In this document: positions 14,146 to 21,966 of the stretch, in pieces
How positions within the stretch are numbered: position 1 is the first letter of the stretch
Layout: every line of letters starts with the position of its first letter
DNA from: a virus
DNA length: 35,654 nt
Strand: one strand, 5' to 3'
IMG/VR virus record: IMGVR_UViG_3300009008_000127
Coordinates: 1 to 35,654 of that record
The notes under the pieces: generated by a model
Database searches by the model: none
What the model saw: the letters and a program-made list of their open reading frames with translations, nothing else
Told to the model about the DNA's origin: nothing
Translations under genes and position numbers: made by a program

Positions 14146-14841
14146 TTATATTCCAAAAAGTTGTTTTATAAATCTTCTAACTAGGGTGTCTTTTTCTTCT
14201 TCAGTTTCGCATTCGGCAAAAAGATAGTTGTAGGTTGTTTTTTTGCTCTCTAACTTTAGATCTAGAATGTCTATCTGTCTTCTCATCCAGTTAATCTGCT
14301 GACTGTAATTTTTTGGAGCTGAAATACTATATCTCTCGGCCAAATCTAGTAAAATAAAATATCTCTTCTGCTCTAAAGATTCTTTTGCGTCATTAAATAG
14401 TTTTAAACGTATTTCTATTTCTTTTTCGGAGAGGTCTTTCGGCAGCCTGTCTGGATGCAGTTGGAGTGCAATTTTCTTAAACAGCTTGCTGAAAGCTTCA
14501 TGAATCTCCGAATCTTCTTTTTCGATTTCGGATGCTTCTCCGGACACATCTTCAACAATAGGTGAAAGAATATTAGATTCAATCTCGTCTTCACTGTCTC
14601 CAATTAAGTTTCCTCTTTGTTTTTCTGCTCTTATATCTTTATACGCTTCTTCTACCTGAGTGCTGTATTCTTTGTTAAGTGCGCGCAGATTTAAATTATT
14701 CTTAGCGCAGTAGTCCTCAAGATAAGCTTGAAATTCATTCCCAGTTTTGCTGGCTATCTGTTCAATTAATTCTATTTCTCCGTGGATGAATCTAAGTTTA
14801 TTAACGTACCTTTTCCATCGAAGTTTCTGGCTGACTGACAT
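14146..14841 (-). CDS. J-domain (DnaJ-like) co-chaperone candidate
   Basis: 231 residues from the ATG at 14841 (a GTG lies just before; GAGG is ten bases upstream). The segment EAFSKLFKKIALQLHPDR followed by FNDAKESLEQKRYFILLDLAERY (149-171) is the helix II, HPD (129-131), helix III pattern of a J-domain. It is placed after a 110-residue helical N-terminal part and before a basic helical tail. The HPD is intact, so it could stimulate a DnaK ATPase. No zinc-finger or client-binding domain of class I/II DnaJ is present. Inference: it recruits host Hsp70 to a phage client. It is preceded by a structured leader and a promoter. Confidence 0.75.
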   Translation of the reverse strand: MSVSQKLRWKRYVNKLRFIHGEIELIEQIASKTGNEFQAYLEDYCAKNNLNLRALNKEYSTQVEEAYKDIRAEKQRGNLIGDSEDEIESNILSPIVEDVSGEASEIEKEDSEIHEAFSKLFKKIALQLHPDRLPKDLSEKEIEIRLKLFNDAKESLEQKRYFILLDLAERYSISAPKNYSQQINWMRRQIDILDLKLESKKTTYNYLFAECETEEEKDTLVRRFIKQLFGI

Positions 14842-14911
14842 CACAAAAGCCCTCAGTCGTAAATAGGTCGGAGGATAGATGACAGGCTAAATCTTGTTCA
14901 ACATATTTCAT
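14801..14911 (-). CDS. Possible 36-residue ORF in the leader
   Basis: The ATG at 14911 is preceded by AAAAGGA, and the frame ends at 14801, overlapping the J-domain gene by about 40 bases. The product is MKYVEQDLACHLSSDLFTTE and 16 further residues. It has an apparent ribosome binding site but no recognised family. It may be a short coupling peptide for the gene behind it rather than a functional protein. Confidence 0.35.
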   Translation of the reverse strand: MKYVEQDLACHLSSDLFTTEGFCDVSQPETSMEKVR

Positions 14912-15026
14912 TGATAGATCCTTTTAAAATCACGATTGCTTGGAGGGCTAAGTGGGATGTGTGTTGTATAACCTTCTCTCTATTGTTTTTTTGTTTGTGG
15001 AGAAGGCCATCGTGATTCCCGTTCAT
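14898..15026 (-). CDS. Possible 42-residue ORF in the leader
   Basis: The ATG at 15026 follows GGGGG by four bases, and the frame ends at 14898. The product is MNGNHDGLLHKQKNNREKVI and 22 further residues. It spans the whole stem-rich leader, so translation of it would disrupt the predicted fold. Coding use is uncertain. It overlaps the next small ORF by 14 bases. Confidence 0.3.
   Translation of the reverse strand: MNGNHDGLLHKQKNNREKVIQHTSHLALQAIVILKGSINEIC
14928..15017 (-). ncRNA. Structured leader RNA with nested inverted repeats
   Basis: A 9-base perfect inverted repeat (14928-14936 with 15009-15017) encloses a 7-base one (14972-14978 with 15000-15006). On the minus strand the inner pair starts two bases after the outer 5' arm. 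This gives a nested RNA fold in the 5' leader downstream of the promoter at 15045-15073 and before the J-domain gene. The outer 3' arm is followed by TTTT and AAAAGG. No known riboswitch class was recognised. Confidence 0.45.
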
Positions 15027-15044
15027 CTATCCCCCGATATAAAT

Positions 15045-15073
15045 AATATATCAAATTATCAGGCGTTTGTCAA
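15045..15073 (-). promoter_or_regulatory. Sigma70-type promoter after dnaE
   Basis: Minus strand: TTGACA (15068-15073), 17 bases, TATATT (15045-15050), six bases after the dnaE stop codon. It would drive the leader, the two small ORFs and the J-domain gene, with a leader of about 200 bases. Confidence 0.8.
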
Positions 15074-15079
15074 ATTAAT

Positions 15080-18000
15080 TTAGCCTAATAATCTAAAAGT
15101 TTTTCCAATCGCATATGCGGAGAAGCCCCATTGCTCATCATACTTTAAGCGAGCCATGTATGGCCGGTTAATATGAATCGTGTCTCTTTCAGGGCGGACT
15201 CCCCAGCATCTAATTCGCGTTGATTGGTTGTTGGTGTCTGTGACCTCGACGATCCAGTACGACTTTCCGTTTTTGGTAGTTCGTGCATCCACCTTTCGCG
15301 GAATAAACCAACAAACTTGAAGTTCGGGATCAAATTCTGAAATAGGTGGTATAAATCTCTCCTGCAGCTTCTGAACAGTATCAGAACTGATGACGAGGTT
15401 AATAGGGAATACACCCGTGAGGTCGGTCTTAAATTGAATTATCTCTTCCTCGGTGAAGTCTCCCTCTGGGGCGTAAGTCTCAATATTTTCTGTCAGCTTC
15501 TTGGAGTTCTTTGGTCGATCCACAATGCATGCTGACCAGAAATGTTTGCGACCAGTAAATCGATCATCTAAAATATTATCCAGGGCGCCGCCTCGACATA
15601 GTGCATCCAGGGACTTTTTATTTAATTTAGAATAAGTTATATTTTCATTAAACAACAACTCCTCTGCGGCGGCCATAGGCCGGTTGGCTAGAATCTGCTC
15701 GATGGCAGCATTCCCAAGGCCCTTGATCGAAGTAAGTGGCTGAATAAGTGTTTTGCCGTCATCGCTAATTTCCCAAACTGTACCTGACTTGTTGATGTCT
15801 AACGGAGCGATATCAAATCCATATCTTTTCGCAACATTGATTGCTTTCTCTTTTCTCGTTTCTGGTTCTTTGTCTAGAAATGCTGCCATCCACTCTGCTG
15901 GATAGTAGTTCCAAAGCCATGCACACTGGAAAGAAATTACGGAGTACGATACTGCATGAGACTTGTTGAAGCCGTACCCCGAGAAGTATTCGAATTTGTC
16001 CCAGAGAGCTTGTGCTTCGTCGCGGGTGATGCAATTTTCCATACACCCTGCAATAAATTTGTCGTGCAACTTACCCTTGACGGATCCCTTGCCTGTTCCT
16101 TTCTTGGTCAACACCTTCCGAAGCATGTTGCCCTCATCCAGAGTCAGACCACCAAGCTTGTGTGCCAGTAGCGCGATCTGCTCCTGAAAGATCAGGAACC
16201 CAAACGTCTCTTGGGTAATATCGTGCGCGTCCTCATTAAGATACTTAATGTAGTGGGGGCTCTCCTTGGCCTCCACATACTCATCATGCACGTTTGCCGC
16301 GAGGGGGCCCGGGCGATAGATAGAAGTAATAGCCGACACATCAATGATGTTGGTCGGCTTTGCGCGTACGCAGAACTTCTGCGCTCCTTGCTCGGTAAAC
16401 TGAAAGACGCCGGCCCACTTACCGGTGTGAAAAATATTTTCGTATACCTCTTGATCATTCAAATCGATGACGTCTGGATGTAGTGTGTCTTCGTAATACT
16501 TTCTCACTTGTGAAAACGTTGGGTTCTCAATTCCGTGGCGGCGGCGCAGGATATGCTCAATGGCACCTTCCATCATTTTAAGAGTGGACAAACCCAACAA
16601 ATCAAACTTAATGAAACCCATGGGCTCAAGGTGTCTAACATTCTGCCCCTCGGCCCATGGGGCCTGACGAATGCCGCCTGAATTAATCAAGGGCATGTTT
16701 TTGTCTAAATTTTCCGCGATCACAACGCCGCCGGCGTGCCGAGAACACGAACGTACCTGCCCCACCAGCCCCTCAACGTGAGTCTTAACTGCGGGATACA
16801 TATTCAGATACGCCTGAAGGGTGGGGGAGAACTCCATCACCTCTTCCCATGTGGGAGCATACACTCCCGCCTTAATACCATGCTTTTGCTTGGCCGCTGG
16901 GGTCGCTTCCCGAATCATAATCGAAGTAACCGTGTTTACCTCTGTAAATGGAATGTTGTAAAGCTTTGAGATATCCTTAATTAAACTTTTGAGCTGCAAG
17001 GTGTTCCAGTTTGAGATCGGTGCGACACAATCTTCTCCCCACATTTCAACTAGCTTTTCTTTCAGCGCCATACTATCTGATACATCGTAATCGATATCGG
17101 GATAGTCGGTGGCATCTGATCGTAGGAATCGCGAGAACAGCAGGCCGTGCTTGATTGGATCAATCTGAGTAATATTCAGAGCATATGCCACAAGAGAGCC
17201 GGCGGCGGATCCTCTGCCGGGGCCGGTGAGCATCATGCTTGCAGCCACGTCAACAATAGACTTCATGGTTAAAAAGTATTTTGAAAAGCCGCGATCATCA
17301 ATAATATTTAATTCTCGCTTTAAGCGTTCGGTATACTCCTTGTTTGCGTGAAGGCCCTTGTCTTTAAGGCCCTCGAGGGCGAAATTTACCAAGGCCTGAG
17401 TGGCCGTAAATCCTGCGGGTACTACGAATTCGGGAAGACGAACTGTATTGTCGGGCAGAAACCTCTCGATACGCTTAAATGCTATATCATGAGTTTCCTC
17501 AATACTTTTCAAGACTACGGCATCATCGTATTCAAATCCCGTAGATTCCGAATACTGCTTGTAACTTTCCCAGATCTGATCACCATTTTTCGGATACAAT
17601 TCGTATCCAATTTCCTCAACCCCTTCGGGAAGCTGAGATTCTTCCTCGGCCCAAGAGGGTCGACCTTTGCCAAGCCAGCCTAGGCGTTTGTAAAGTTCTC
17701 TGTCTTTCCAAGCGTCAGGGCCAGGGTAGTGGCTATCGGCCGTTGTGATTAATCCAACGCCAAACTCTTCTGCAACCTGAATAACATACTGATTCAGTTC
17801 GTGCTGCTCTTTAATATCGTTCCACTGGATCTCAGCATACCAGCGATCTCCAAAGATATCAACCATTTGCCGTGTAGACTCCCTCATTGCCTCTAGGACG
17901 GCTTCATCGCCTTCCTCCCGGTTCTCCCAGTAGTTGCCGGCGTAAACGCCGCCTAGGCATGCTGATGAGGCTATAATGCCCTCATTGTACTTCTTCAGAA

Positions 18001-18508
18001 GTGCATAGTCAATGCGAGGATAACGATAGAAATTTTCTGATTTATAGCTTTCCGATACAAGCTTGAATAAATTGTTCAGGCCCGTTTGGTTTTGAACCAA
18101 TAGCACAAGGTGCCGGCGCCGGCGTAAAATATCTTGAGTCTTCTTGCTGTTGCCTTCGTCTTCTACGGTAGCGCCTGACTGCTCGTCCTTCTTGATAGAG
18201 CGAGCGGCCTTCTTGTCTTCCATGGCTTGATCATAAGCCTCTCGCCATTCTGAAATAGATGGGGTGAAGTAGGCCTCGCATCCGAAAATGGGCTTAAAGT
18301 CTTGTCCCTGCTCCTCCATTTTCTTTGCGTGCAAAACTTGATAGGCTAGCCCGTTCATATTTCCATGATCTGTTAGCGCCAAGGCATCGCAACCATTCTC
18401 ATACGCGAAATCCATATGAGCTTGGGGATAGCCGATGGCATCAAATATTGAGCCGGCCACACTATGAGCATGCAGCCCAACAAATTTAATCTTCGATTTG
18501 GTTCTCAC
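15080..18508 (-). CDS. dnaE: DNA polymerase III alpha subunit (family C, DnaE type)
   Basis: 1142 residues, full length for DnaE. GTG start at 18508 with AAGGAG five bases upstream; no better ATG nearby. Order: PHP domain (LHAHS at 12-16, LTDHGN at 45-50, ADSHY at 257-261), polymerase core with GRGSAAGSLVAY (431-442), PDIDYD (470-475; catalytic D471 and D473), SRHAGGVVIA (589-598), third catalytic Asp636 in IKFDLLGL, tandem helix-hairpin-helix (IKGLGNAAIEQIL), and a C-terminal OB fold. The PHP metal ligands look intact, unlike in E. coli DnaE, so the PHP may proofread. No DnaQ-like exonuclease is seen in the window. It replicates the phage genome with the helicase at 23938-25323; sliding clamp and loader are not in the window. 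Confidence 0.97.
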   Translation of the reverse strand: MRTKSKIKFVGLHAHSVAGSIFDAIGYPQAHMDFAYENGCDALALTDHGNMNGLAYQVLHAKKMEEQGQDFKPIFGCEAYFTPSISEWREAYDQAMEDKKAARSIKKDEQSGATVEDEGNSKKTQDILRRRRHLVLLVQNQTGLNNLFKLVSESYKSENFYRYPRIDYALLKKYNEGIIASSACLGGVYAGNYWENREEGDEAVLEAMRESTRQMVDIFGDRWYAEIQWNDIKEQHELNQYVIQVAEEFGVGLITTADSHYPGPDAWKDRELYKRLGWLGKGRPSWAEEESQLPEGVEEIGYELYPKNGDQIWESYKQYSESTGFEYDDAVVLKSIEETHDIAFKRIERFLPDNTVRLPEFVVPAGFTATQALVNFALEGLKDKGLHANKEYTERLKRELNIIDDRGFSKYFLTMKSIVDVAASMMLTGPGRGSAAGSLVAYALNITQIDPIKHGLLFSRFLRSDATDYPDIDYDVSDSMALKEKLVEMWGEDCVAPISNWNTLQLKSLIKDISKLYNIPFTEVNTVTSIMIREATPAAKQKHGIKAGVYAPTWEEVMEFSPTLQAYLNMYPAVKTHVEGLVGQVRSCSRHAGGVVIAENLDKNMPLINSGGIRQAPWAEGQNVRHLEPMGFIKFDLLGLSTLKMMEGAIEHILRRRHGIENPTFSQVRKYYEDTLHPDVIDLNDQEVYENIFHTGKWAGVFQFTEQGAQKFCVRAKPTNIIDVSAITSIYRPGPLAANVHDEYVEAKESPHYIKYLNEDAHDITQETFGFLIFQEQIALLAHKLGGLTLDEGNMLRKVLTKKGTGKGSVKGKLHDKFIAGCMENCITRDEAQALWDKFEYFSGYGFNKSHAVSYSVISFQCAWLWNYYPAEWMAAFLDKEPETRKEKAINVAKRYGFDIAPLDINKSGTVWEISDDGKTLIQPLTSIKGLGNAAIEQILANRPMAAAEELLFNENITYSKLNKKSLDALCRGGALDNILDDRFTGRKHFWSACIVDRPKNSKKLTENIETYAPEGDFTEEEIIQFKTDLTGVFPINLVISSDTVQKLQERFIPPISEFDPELQVCWFIPRKVDARTTKNGKSYWIVEVTDTNNQSTRIRCWGVRPERDTIHINRPYMARLKYDEQWGFSAYAIGKTFRLLG

Positions 18509-18797
18509 TATTTCTCCTTGTAAGTTTGATCCATGCGCCCCACATAATAGGGACGGCGATTGGGTGAAGGCACAAAAGCCAACTAAGTGGGGCTCCGGTT
18601 ATAAACCACGGATTAACGTTATTTCCCAGCCAAATAAATAAAACTGGAAAAAGAATATCTTCTATTATTTCCCACAGAATAAAAATAACCACCAACGCAC
18701 GGCCGTGCTCTACCAGCGTGTCCATAAGTCTTGTTGGATGAAAGTGTCCAAGCTTGTGCTTCAAGCGCTGGACAACCCACCAAAATGCTTTTCTCAT
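18486..18797 (-). CDS. Small two-pass membrane protein
   Basis: 103 residues. Two hydrophobic segments lie at about 34-56 (ALVVIFILWEIIEDILFPVLF) and 66-88 (FITGAPLSWLLCLHPIAVPIMWG), between basic ends, giving an N-in/C-in topology. It overlaps the upstream gene by 4 bases and the dnaE GTG by 23 bases. A promoter at 18819-18847 could drive it together with dnaE. A holin or envelope role is possible given the amidase 2 kb upstream, but the linkage is loose and no family was recognised. Confidence 0.65.
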   Translation of the reverse strand: MRKAFWWVVQRLKHKLGHFHPTRLMDTLVEHGRALVVIFILWEIIEDILFPVLFIWLGNNVNPWFITGAPLSWLLCLHPIAVPIMWGAWIKLTRRNSENQIED

Positions 18798-19672
18798 TCT
18801 TCGCCCTTTGTATATACTAATTTAGCATGTTTGTGGGGACTTGTCAATGGTTCTTTTGGCATTTCTATATGATTTTCATTAGAGATATACTCTGCATAAC
18901 CGTGCCATGAATCTATCTGGAAAAACCACTCCGTCTTTATCTCAAAAGATGAATCTTCGCTAACCTCCTTAAACACAGTATCAAAGTTAAAATCTCTTGC
19001 CGACCACCTTTCAGACAGGGGCAGCTTTTTGATAGGATATTTATCTTCTGTGTTATAGTAGGTTCTGGTTGTCTCCGAATTGACAAACCGGCGGCATTTT
19101 TTAAAGTCTTCAGGTGTCATGGTAAACGGCAAGAACAAATTATCTTTTGCGGTCTTGCCTTCGTGTGAAAGAAAAAAATTGTAATTTGTATTTGAAATTG
19201 CCTTTCTATGCTTTCTCAATTCGTAGATATCATACATACCATAAGGAAATGAGACATAATATTTCTCTGGGACAAGCCATTTGGAGAGCTTGTTGGCCAC
19301 AAACCACGCAGAATGAATTCCGGACAAAACCGACCACCCGTAGGAGTCACGACGATCGCGGTTTTTGGGTAAAACAGGGGCATAATATATTGGTATTTCC
19401 TTTCTAACCTCGGACGGATATTTGTGTTTCCTATTATAATAGACAGGATCATACACCCAGTCTCCGATTGTTTTTCTTATTATTGGCGCCATATCATCAT
19501 TTGCAATAATCCATATAGTCTGACACCCGACCACCGCACACTCCACGATAGATTTTTGAATAACCACCATTGCTTCATTTATCGGAAGCATGGACACAGG
19601 AACGTTTGTCGCAAAATCAATGTTAGAGTTTGCAATGGGAATAATTCCAGCTAGGTGTACGTGATTGCTCAT
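18794..19672 (-). CDS. Nucleotidyltransferase-like protein (putative GT-A fold), unknown substrate
   Basis: 292 residues. The N-terminus reads HLAGIIPIANSNIDF, then VVIQKSIVECAVVGCQTIWI (35-54), IANDDMAP and KTIGDWVYDP. This is the layout of sugar or CMP nucleotidyltransferases (AGxxPxAG, VIxxxIxxxxxAGxxxIxIV, NDDM), but the glycine-rich GxGxR loop of typical pyrophosphorylases is replaced. Downstream motifs include SGIHSAWFVANK and YVSFPYGMYD. Inference: nucleotide-sugar related or base-modifying activity; certainty is low. It overlaps the Rossmann-like gene by ATGA, so the two products probably act together. Confidence 0.5.
   Translation of the reverse strand: MSNHVHLAGIIPIANSNIDFATNVPVSMLPINEAMVVIQKSIVECAVVGCQTIWIIANDDMAPIIRKTIGDWVYDPVYYNRKHKYPSEVRKEIPIYYAPVLPKNRDRRDSYGWSVLSGIHSAWFVANKLSKWLVPEKYYVSFPYGMYDIYELRKHRKAISNTNYNFFLSHEGKTAKDNLFLPFTMTPEDFKKCRRFVNSETTRTYYNTEDKYPIKKLPLSERWSARDFNFDTVFKEVSEDSSFEIKTEWFFQIDSWHGYAEYISNENHIEMPKEPLTSPHKHAKLVYTKGEE
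18819..18847 (-). promoter_or_regulatory. Candidate promoter for the small membrane protein and dnaE
   Basis: Minus strand: TTGACA (18842-18847), 17 bases, TAAATT (18819-18824). The -10 matches the consensus at 4 of 6 positions. It lies inside the end of the nucleotidyltransferase-like gene, about 22 bases before the next ATG. Confidence 0.6.
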
Positions 19673-20547
19673 AAATTGTCTATTATGTGTCTGTAATTTT
19701 TGGCGGCCGGAATCATTCCAGACAACAGCTCTTCAAGTTCTGTTGATACTCTTTTTACCTTGCTTGTTTCGCGCCACTCTGGCGGCTGTGATACGACCTT
19801 TTGCCTTCCAATGGTCGATGTCTTAAACTTATAGTGCTTTGGATTTCCGTTCGGACCATAAGAAGCGAAAAGACCTTTCATGCCGCGGTGCTCCATTTCG
19901 TAAACAGTCTTAAACCTCGCCATTGTTTCAGAGTAATCAAAATTTAATAACTGATCTTCGTTTAAGCAAGATATGGCGCATGCGTCTTTTATTGCAGTTT
20001 TGCCATCAATTCTATCTGATGGATAGAACCACACCTCTGATACAAAGTCGTCTTTAGTTTCTATAAAATCAATCTCATGCTTTCCGCCGCGATTAAAAGC
20101 CACCCAGTCATAAACAACAAAATTATTTTTTGTTTTCTCATAATCTACCAACTTGTGACAACCATCATCTCCAAAAAAATAACAAACATCAAAAGATATA
20201 TTTAGTATTCTTTTATACTCGCTGGCACATACTATGTTTTTCCCGTCCCACCTCATTGAAGAACAAAAATTGGACAAAGGAACCTTTCCCTTTAAGGAAA
20301 GCAAGAAAAGCATTCTTTCCCAGAGTAATTCCTTAGTAACGCCAACTTTCTTTTCTCCATCAAATGTCGTTAAAGTTTTCGCAGCTCTAGGAATTTTAAG
20401 ACACGACAAGTCAAGACCCTCTTCAAGATAATCAAACCTAAAGGGCCGATCGGGCCTCGTAAAAAAAATAGGATAGTCGTTGTTAAAAGCAAAAATGACT
20501 GCGCTTAAAGAGCTTCCGACAACTATGGCATCATATTCAAGAGGCAC
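19669..20547 (-). CDS. Rossmann-fold protein, possibly FAD- or NAD-binding
   Basis: 292 residues from a GTG at 20547, chosen because it places the first beta strand at the N-terminus and overlaps the amidase gene by 11 bases; a TTG at 20589 opens the frame 14 codons earlier. The Shine-Dalgarno sequence is weak. Seen: EYDAIVVGSSLSAVIFAF (3-20), a beta-alpha nucleotide-binding start with GSSLSA instead of GxGxxG, as in some flavoprotein oxidoreductases. The rest (FDVCYFFGDDGCHKLVDY, EVWFYPSDRIDG) shows no second recognised motif. The last part is basic. Coupled to the nucleotidyltransferase-like gene by ATGA. The substrate and reaction are unknown. Confidence 0.5.
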   Translation of the reverse strand: MPLEYDAIVVGSSLSAVIFAFNNDYPIFFTRPDRPFRFDYLEEGLDLSCLKIPRAAKTLTTFDGEKKVGVTKELLWERMLFLLSLKGKVPLSNFCSSMRWDGKNIVCASEYKRILNISFDVCYFFGDDGCHKLVDYEKTKNNFVVYDWVAFNRGGKHEIDFIETKDDFVSEVWFYPSDRIDGKTAIKDACAISCLNEDQLLNFDYSETMARFKTVYEMEHRGMKGLFASYGPNGNPKHYKFKTSTIGRQKVVSQPPEWRETSKVKRVSTELEELLSGMIPAAKNYRHIIDNL

Positions 20548-21493
20548 CCTTCTCTTCTTTGACCTCTTCCAAGAGACCCACGATATCAAGACCAGCGCAA
20601 TCTATTTTGCTTTTGCTGACGTGATAGTGACTTACAAAGCCAGAATATTTACCATACGCTACTTGCTGTTCATATTTGGTTGAGTTGCCATTAAACTGAT
20701 TTCTCGGGGTCTCAAATGGTATGCCGGTCGCCTTATTAATCGCAGCCCACAGCGACTTAAGAGCTTCTTTTTGGGCTGGGTAAAAATCCAAGAACGGGTC
20801 TAGCTTAGTGCCATGTACCCAAGCGCCTTCAACGAGCGATCTTTCTCCAAACCCATTGCGCACATACCAATCTTGATATTTCGGGTAATATGCATTCGAG
20901 ATTTCTACTCCCACTGAGGGCCGGTTTGTCCTCTCGGAGCCGGCATGCCACGCTGCATGCTGCATGTCTAATGTTTGGTATATGGTGCCGTCATTGTCTA
21001 TCAAAAAATGCACTGAGATACCGCGCTTGTCCAACACTCTCTGGCAAGAGGTAGAAGACAAGCAAACATCCCAATGATTCACAAAATATCTTATGCTTCT
21101 TTTTGGTCTACTGGTATAATCGTAGTACGAGCCCGGGCGCGCCGCAAGGCCGCCGTGTTCCGACCACAGCACAACTTTTTCCCACTCAATGGGAATAAAC
21201 TCTCCATTATAAACAATGTAATTTGAATATCGACAATCCTTTGGCTTGTGATCATCAATGTTTTCTTGTCGCTCGGTCCATAAGCGCCGGAAAGTCATTG
21301 GCCCACATAGGCCGTCGCCGGTCAAGCCGTGGGCCTTCTGCCACTTTTTAATAGCCCTTACAAGTTTGTCGTCAAAGTACCTTTCGCCGAACCAGTTTGG
21401 GCCCCAGCCTAATTTTGAGGCTGATGCTTCATTATAAAAGTTCTTGTCCATAAAATAATCATCCCAAAGGCGAATCAACAATTCCCACAACAT
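20537..21493 (-). CDS. N-acetylmuramoyl-L-alanine amidase (endolysin) with peptidoglycan-binding domain
   Basis: 318 residues from the ATG at 21493, with AGGA five bases upstream; the frame also has a TTG at 21508. The N-terminal peptidoglycan-binding domain spans about 35-75 (LVRAIKKWQKAHGLTGDGLCG). The amidase_2 domain has FVNHWDVC with a zinc His, then HAAWHAG and SVGVEISNAY. SHYHVSKSKIDCAGLDI supplies the last His and Cys ligands, as in T7-type amidases. There is no signal peptide, so it needs a holin; two small membrane proteins occur in the window (18486-18797, 27767-28009). It overlaps the co-chaperonin gene by 35 bases. Confidence 0.93.
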   Translation of the reverse strand: MLWELLIRLWDDYFMDKNFYNEASASKLGWGPNWFGERYFDDKLVRAIKKWQKAHGLTGDGLCGPMTFRRLWTERQENIDDHKPKDCRYSNYIVYNGEFIPIEWEKVVLWSEHGGLAARPGSYYDYTSRPKRSIRYFVNHWDVCLSSTSCQRVLDKRGISVHFLIDNDGTIYQTLDMQHAAWHAGSERTNRPSVGVEISNAYYPKYQDWYVRNGFGERSLVEGAWVHGTKLDPFLDFYPAQKEALKSLWAAINKATGIPFETPRNQFNGNSTKYEQQVAYGKYSGFVSHYHVSKSKIDCAGLDIVGLLEEVKEEKGAS

Positions 21494-21737
21494 AATTATC
21501 CTGAACAATATAATAAGTCACATTATTAATGCAAATTTCTTCGATCATTTTATTATCAACTGCAACAAAAGCGTGTTTTTTTAGATCGAACCGTGTATCC
21601 TGGGCCCAATCTAATACCCTGTACATACTGTGTATTTCCTGCTTTGGTTCATAATCTTCGGGTAATAGGACACTGGATGTTTTTTCCTCTGGTTGGGCTT
21701 TTTCAATTAGAATATATCTATTGACTGGTTTAAGCAT
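21459..21737 (-). CDS. GroES-like co-chaperonin
   Basis: 92 residues. LKPVNRYILIEKA (2-14) matches the first strands of GroES (RPLxDRVxVK). EEKTSSVLLPEDY (17-29) fits the mobile loop, with VLL where GroES has the IVL GroEL-binding tripeptide. KHAFVAVDNKMIEEICI and YYIVQDNYVVGIV match the later strands, including the last strand (ESDILAIV in E. coli). Sequence identity is low, as in phage co-chaperonins such as T4 gp31. Inference: partner of the phage GroEL at 2616-4193, although the genes are far apart. Overlaps the upstream gene by 8 bases. Confidence 0.75.
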   Translation of the reverse strand: MLKPVNRYILIEKAQPEEKTSSVLLPEDYEPKQEIHSMYRVLDWAQDTRFDLKKHAFVAVDNKMIEEICINNVTYYIVQDNYVVGIVDSPLG

Positions 21738-21957
21738 TCTTCACCTCTCTTAAAATTAGCTTTTCCTGAACACGGTATACTTCTTGTGTCAAAAATATGT
21801 CTTCCCTGTTGTCGCAGTGCTTGCAATACATTGTCATGTGTACATTGTTTCCGTGTGTGGACCTGATATTTCCAACGGGTACCCAATAACATTCTCCTTT
21901 TCCAGAGCCACACCCTCTCTTAACATATCTCGATTCCATCAAATGGTTAAAATTCAC
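21730..21957 (-). CDS. Small Cys-rich protein, possible zinc site
   Basis: 75 residues from a GTG at 21957; GGAGG lies four bases upstream and directly after the nrdJ stop, which supports this start over the ATG at 21939. Cys at 16, 23, 45 and 48 (CYWVPVG and YCKHC) could bind zinc. Function unknown. It follows nrdJ by nine bases and is coupled to the co-chaperonin gene. Confidence 0.55.
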   Translation of the reverse strand: MNFNHLMESRYVKRGCGSGKGECYWVPVGNIRSTHGNNVHMTMYCKHCDNREDIFLTQEVYRVQEKLILREVKNA

Positions 21958-21966
21958 TATCCCTCC

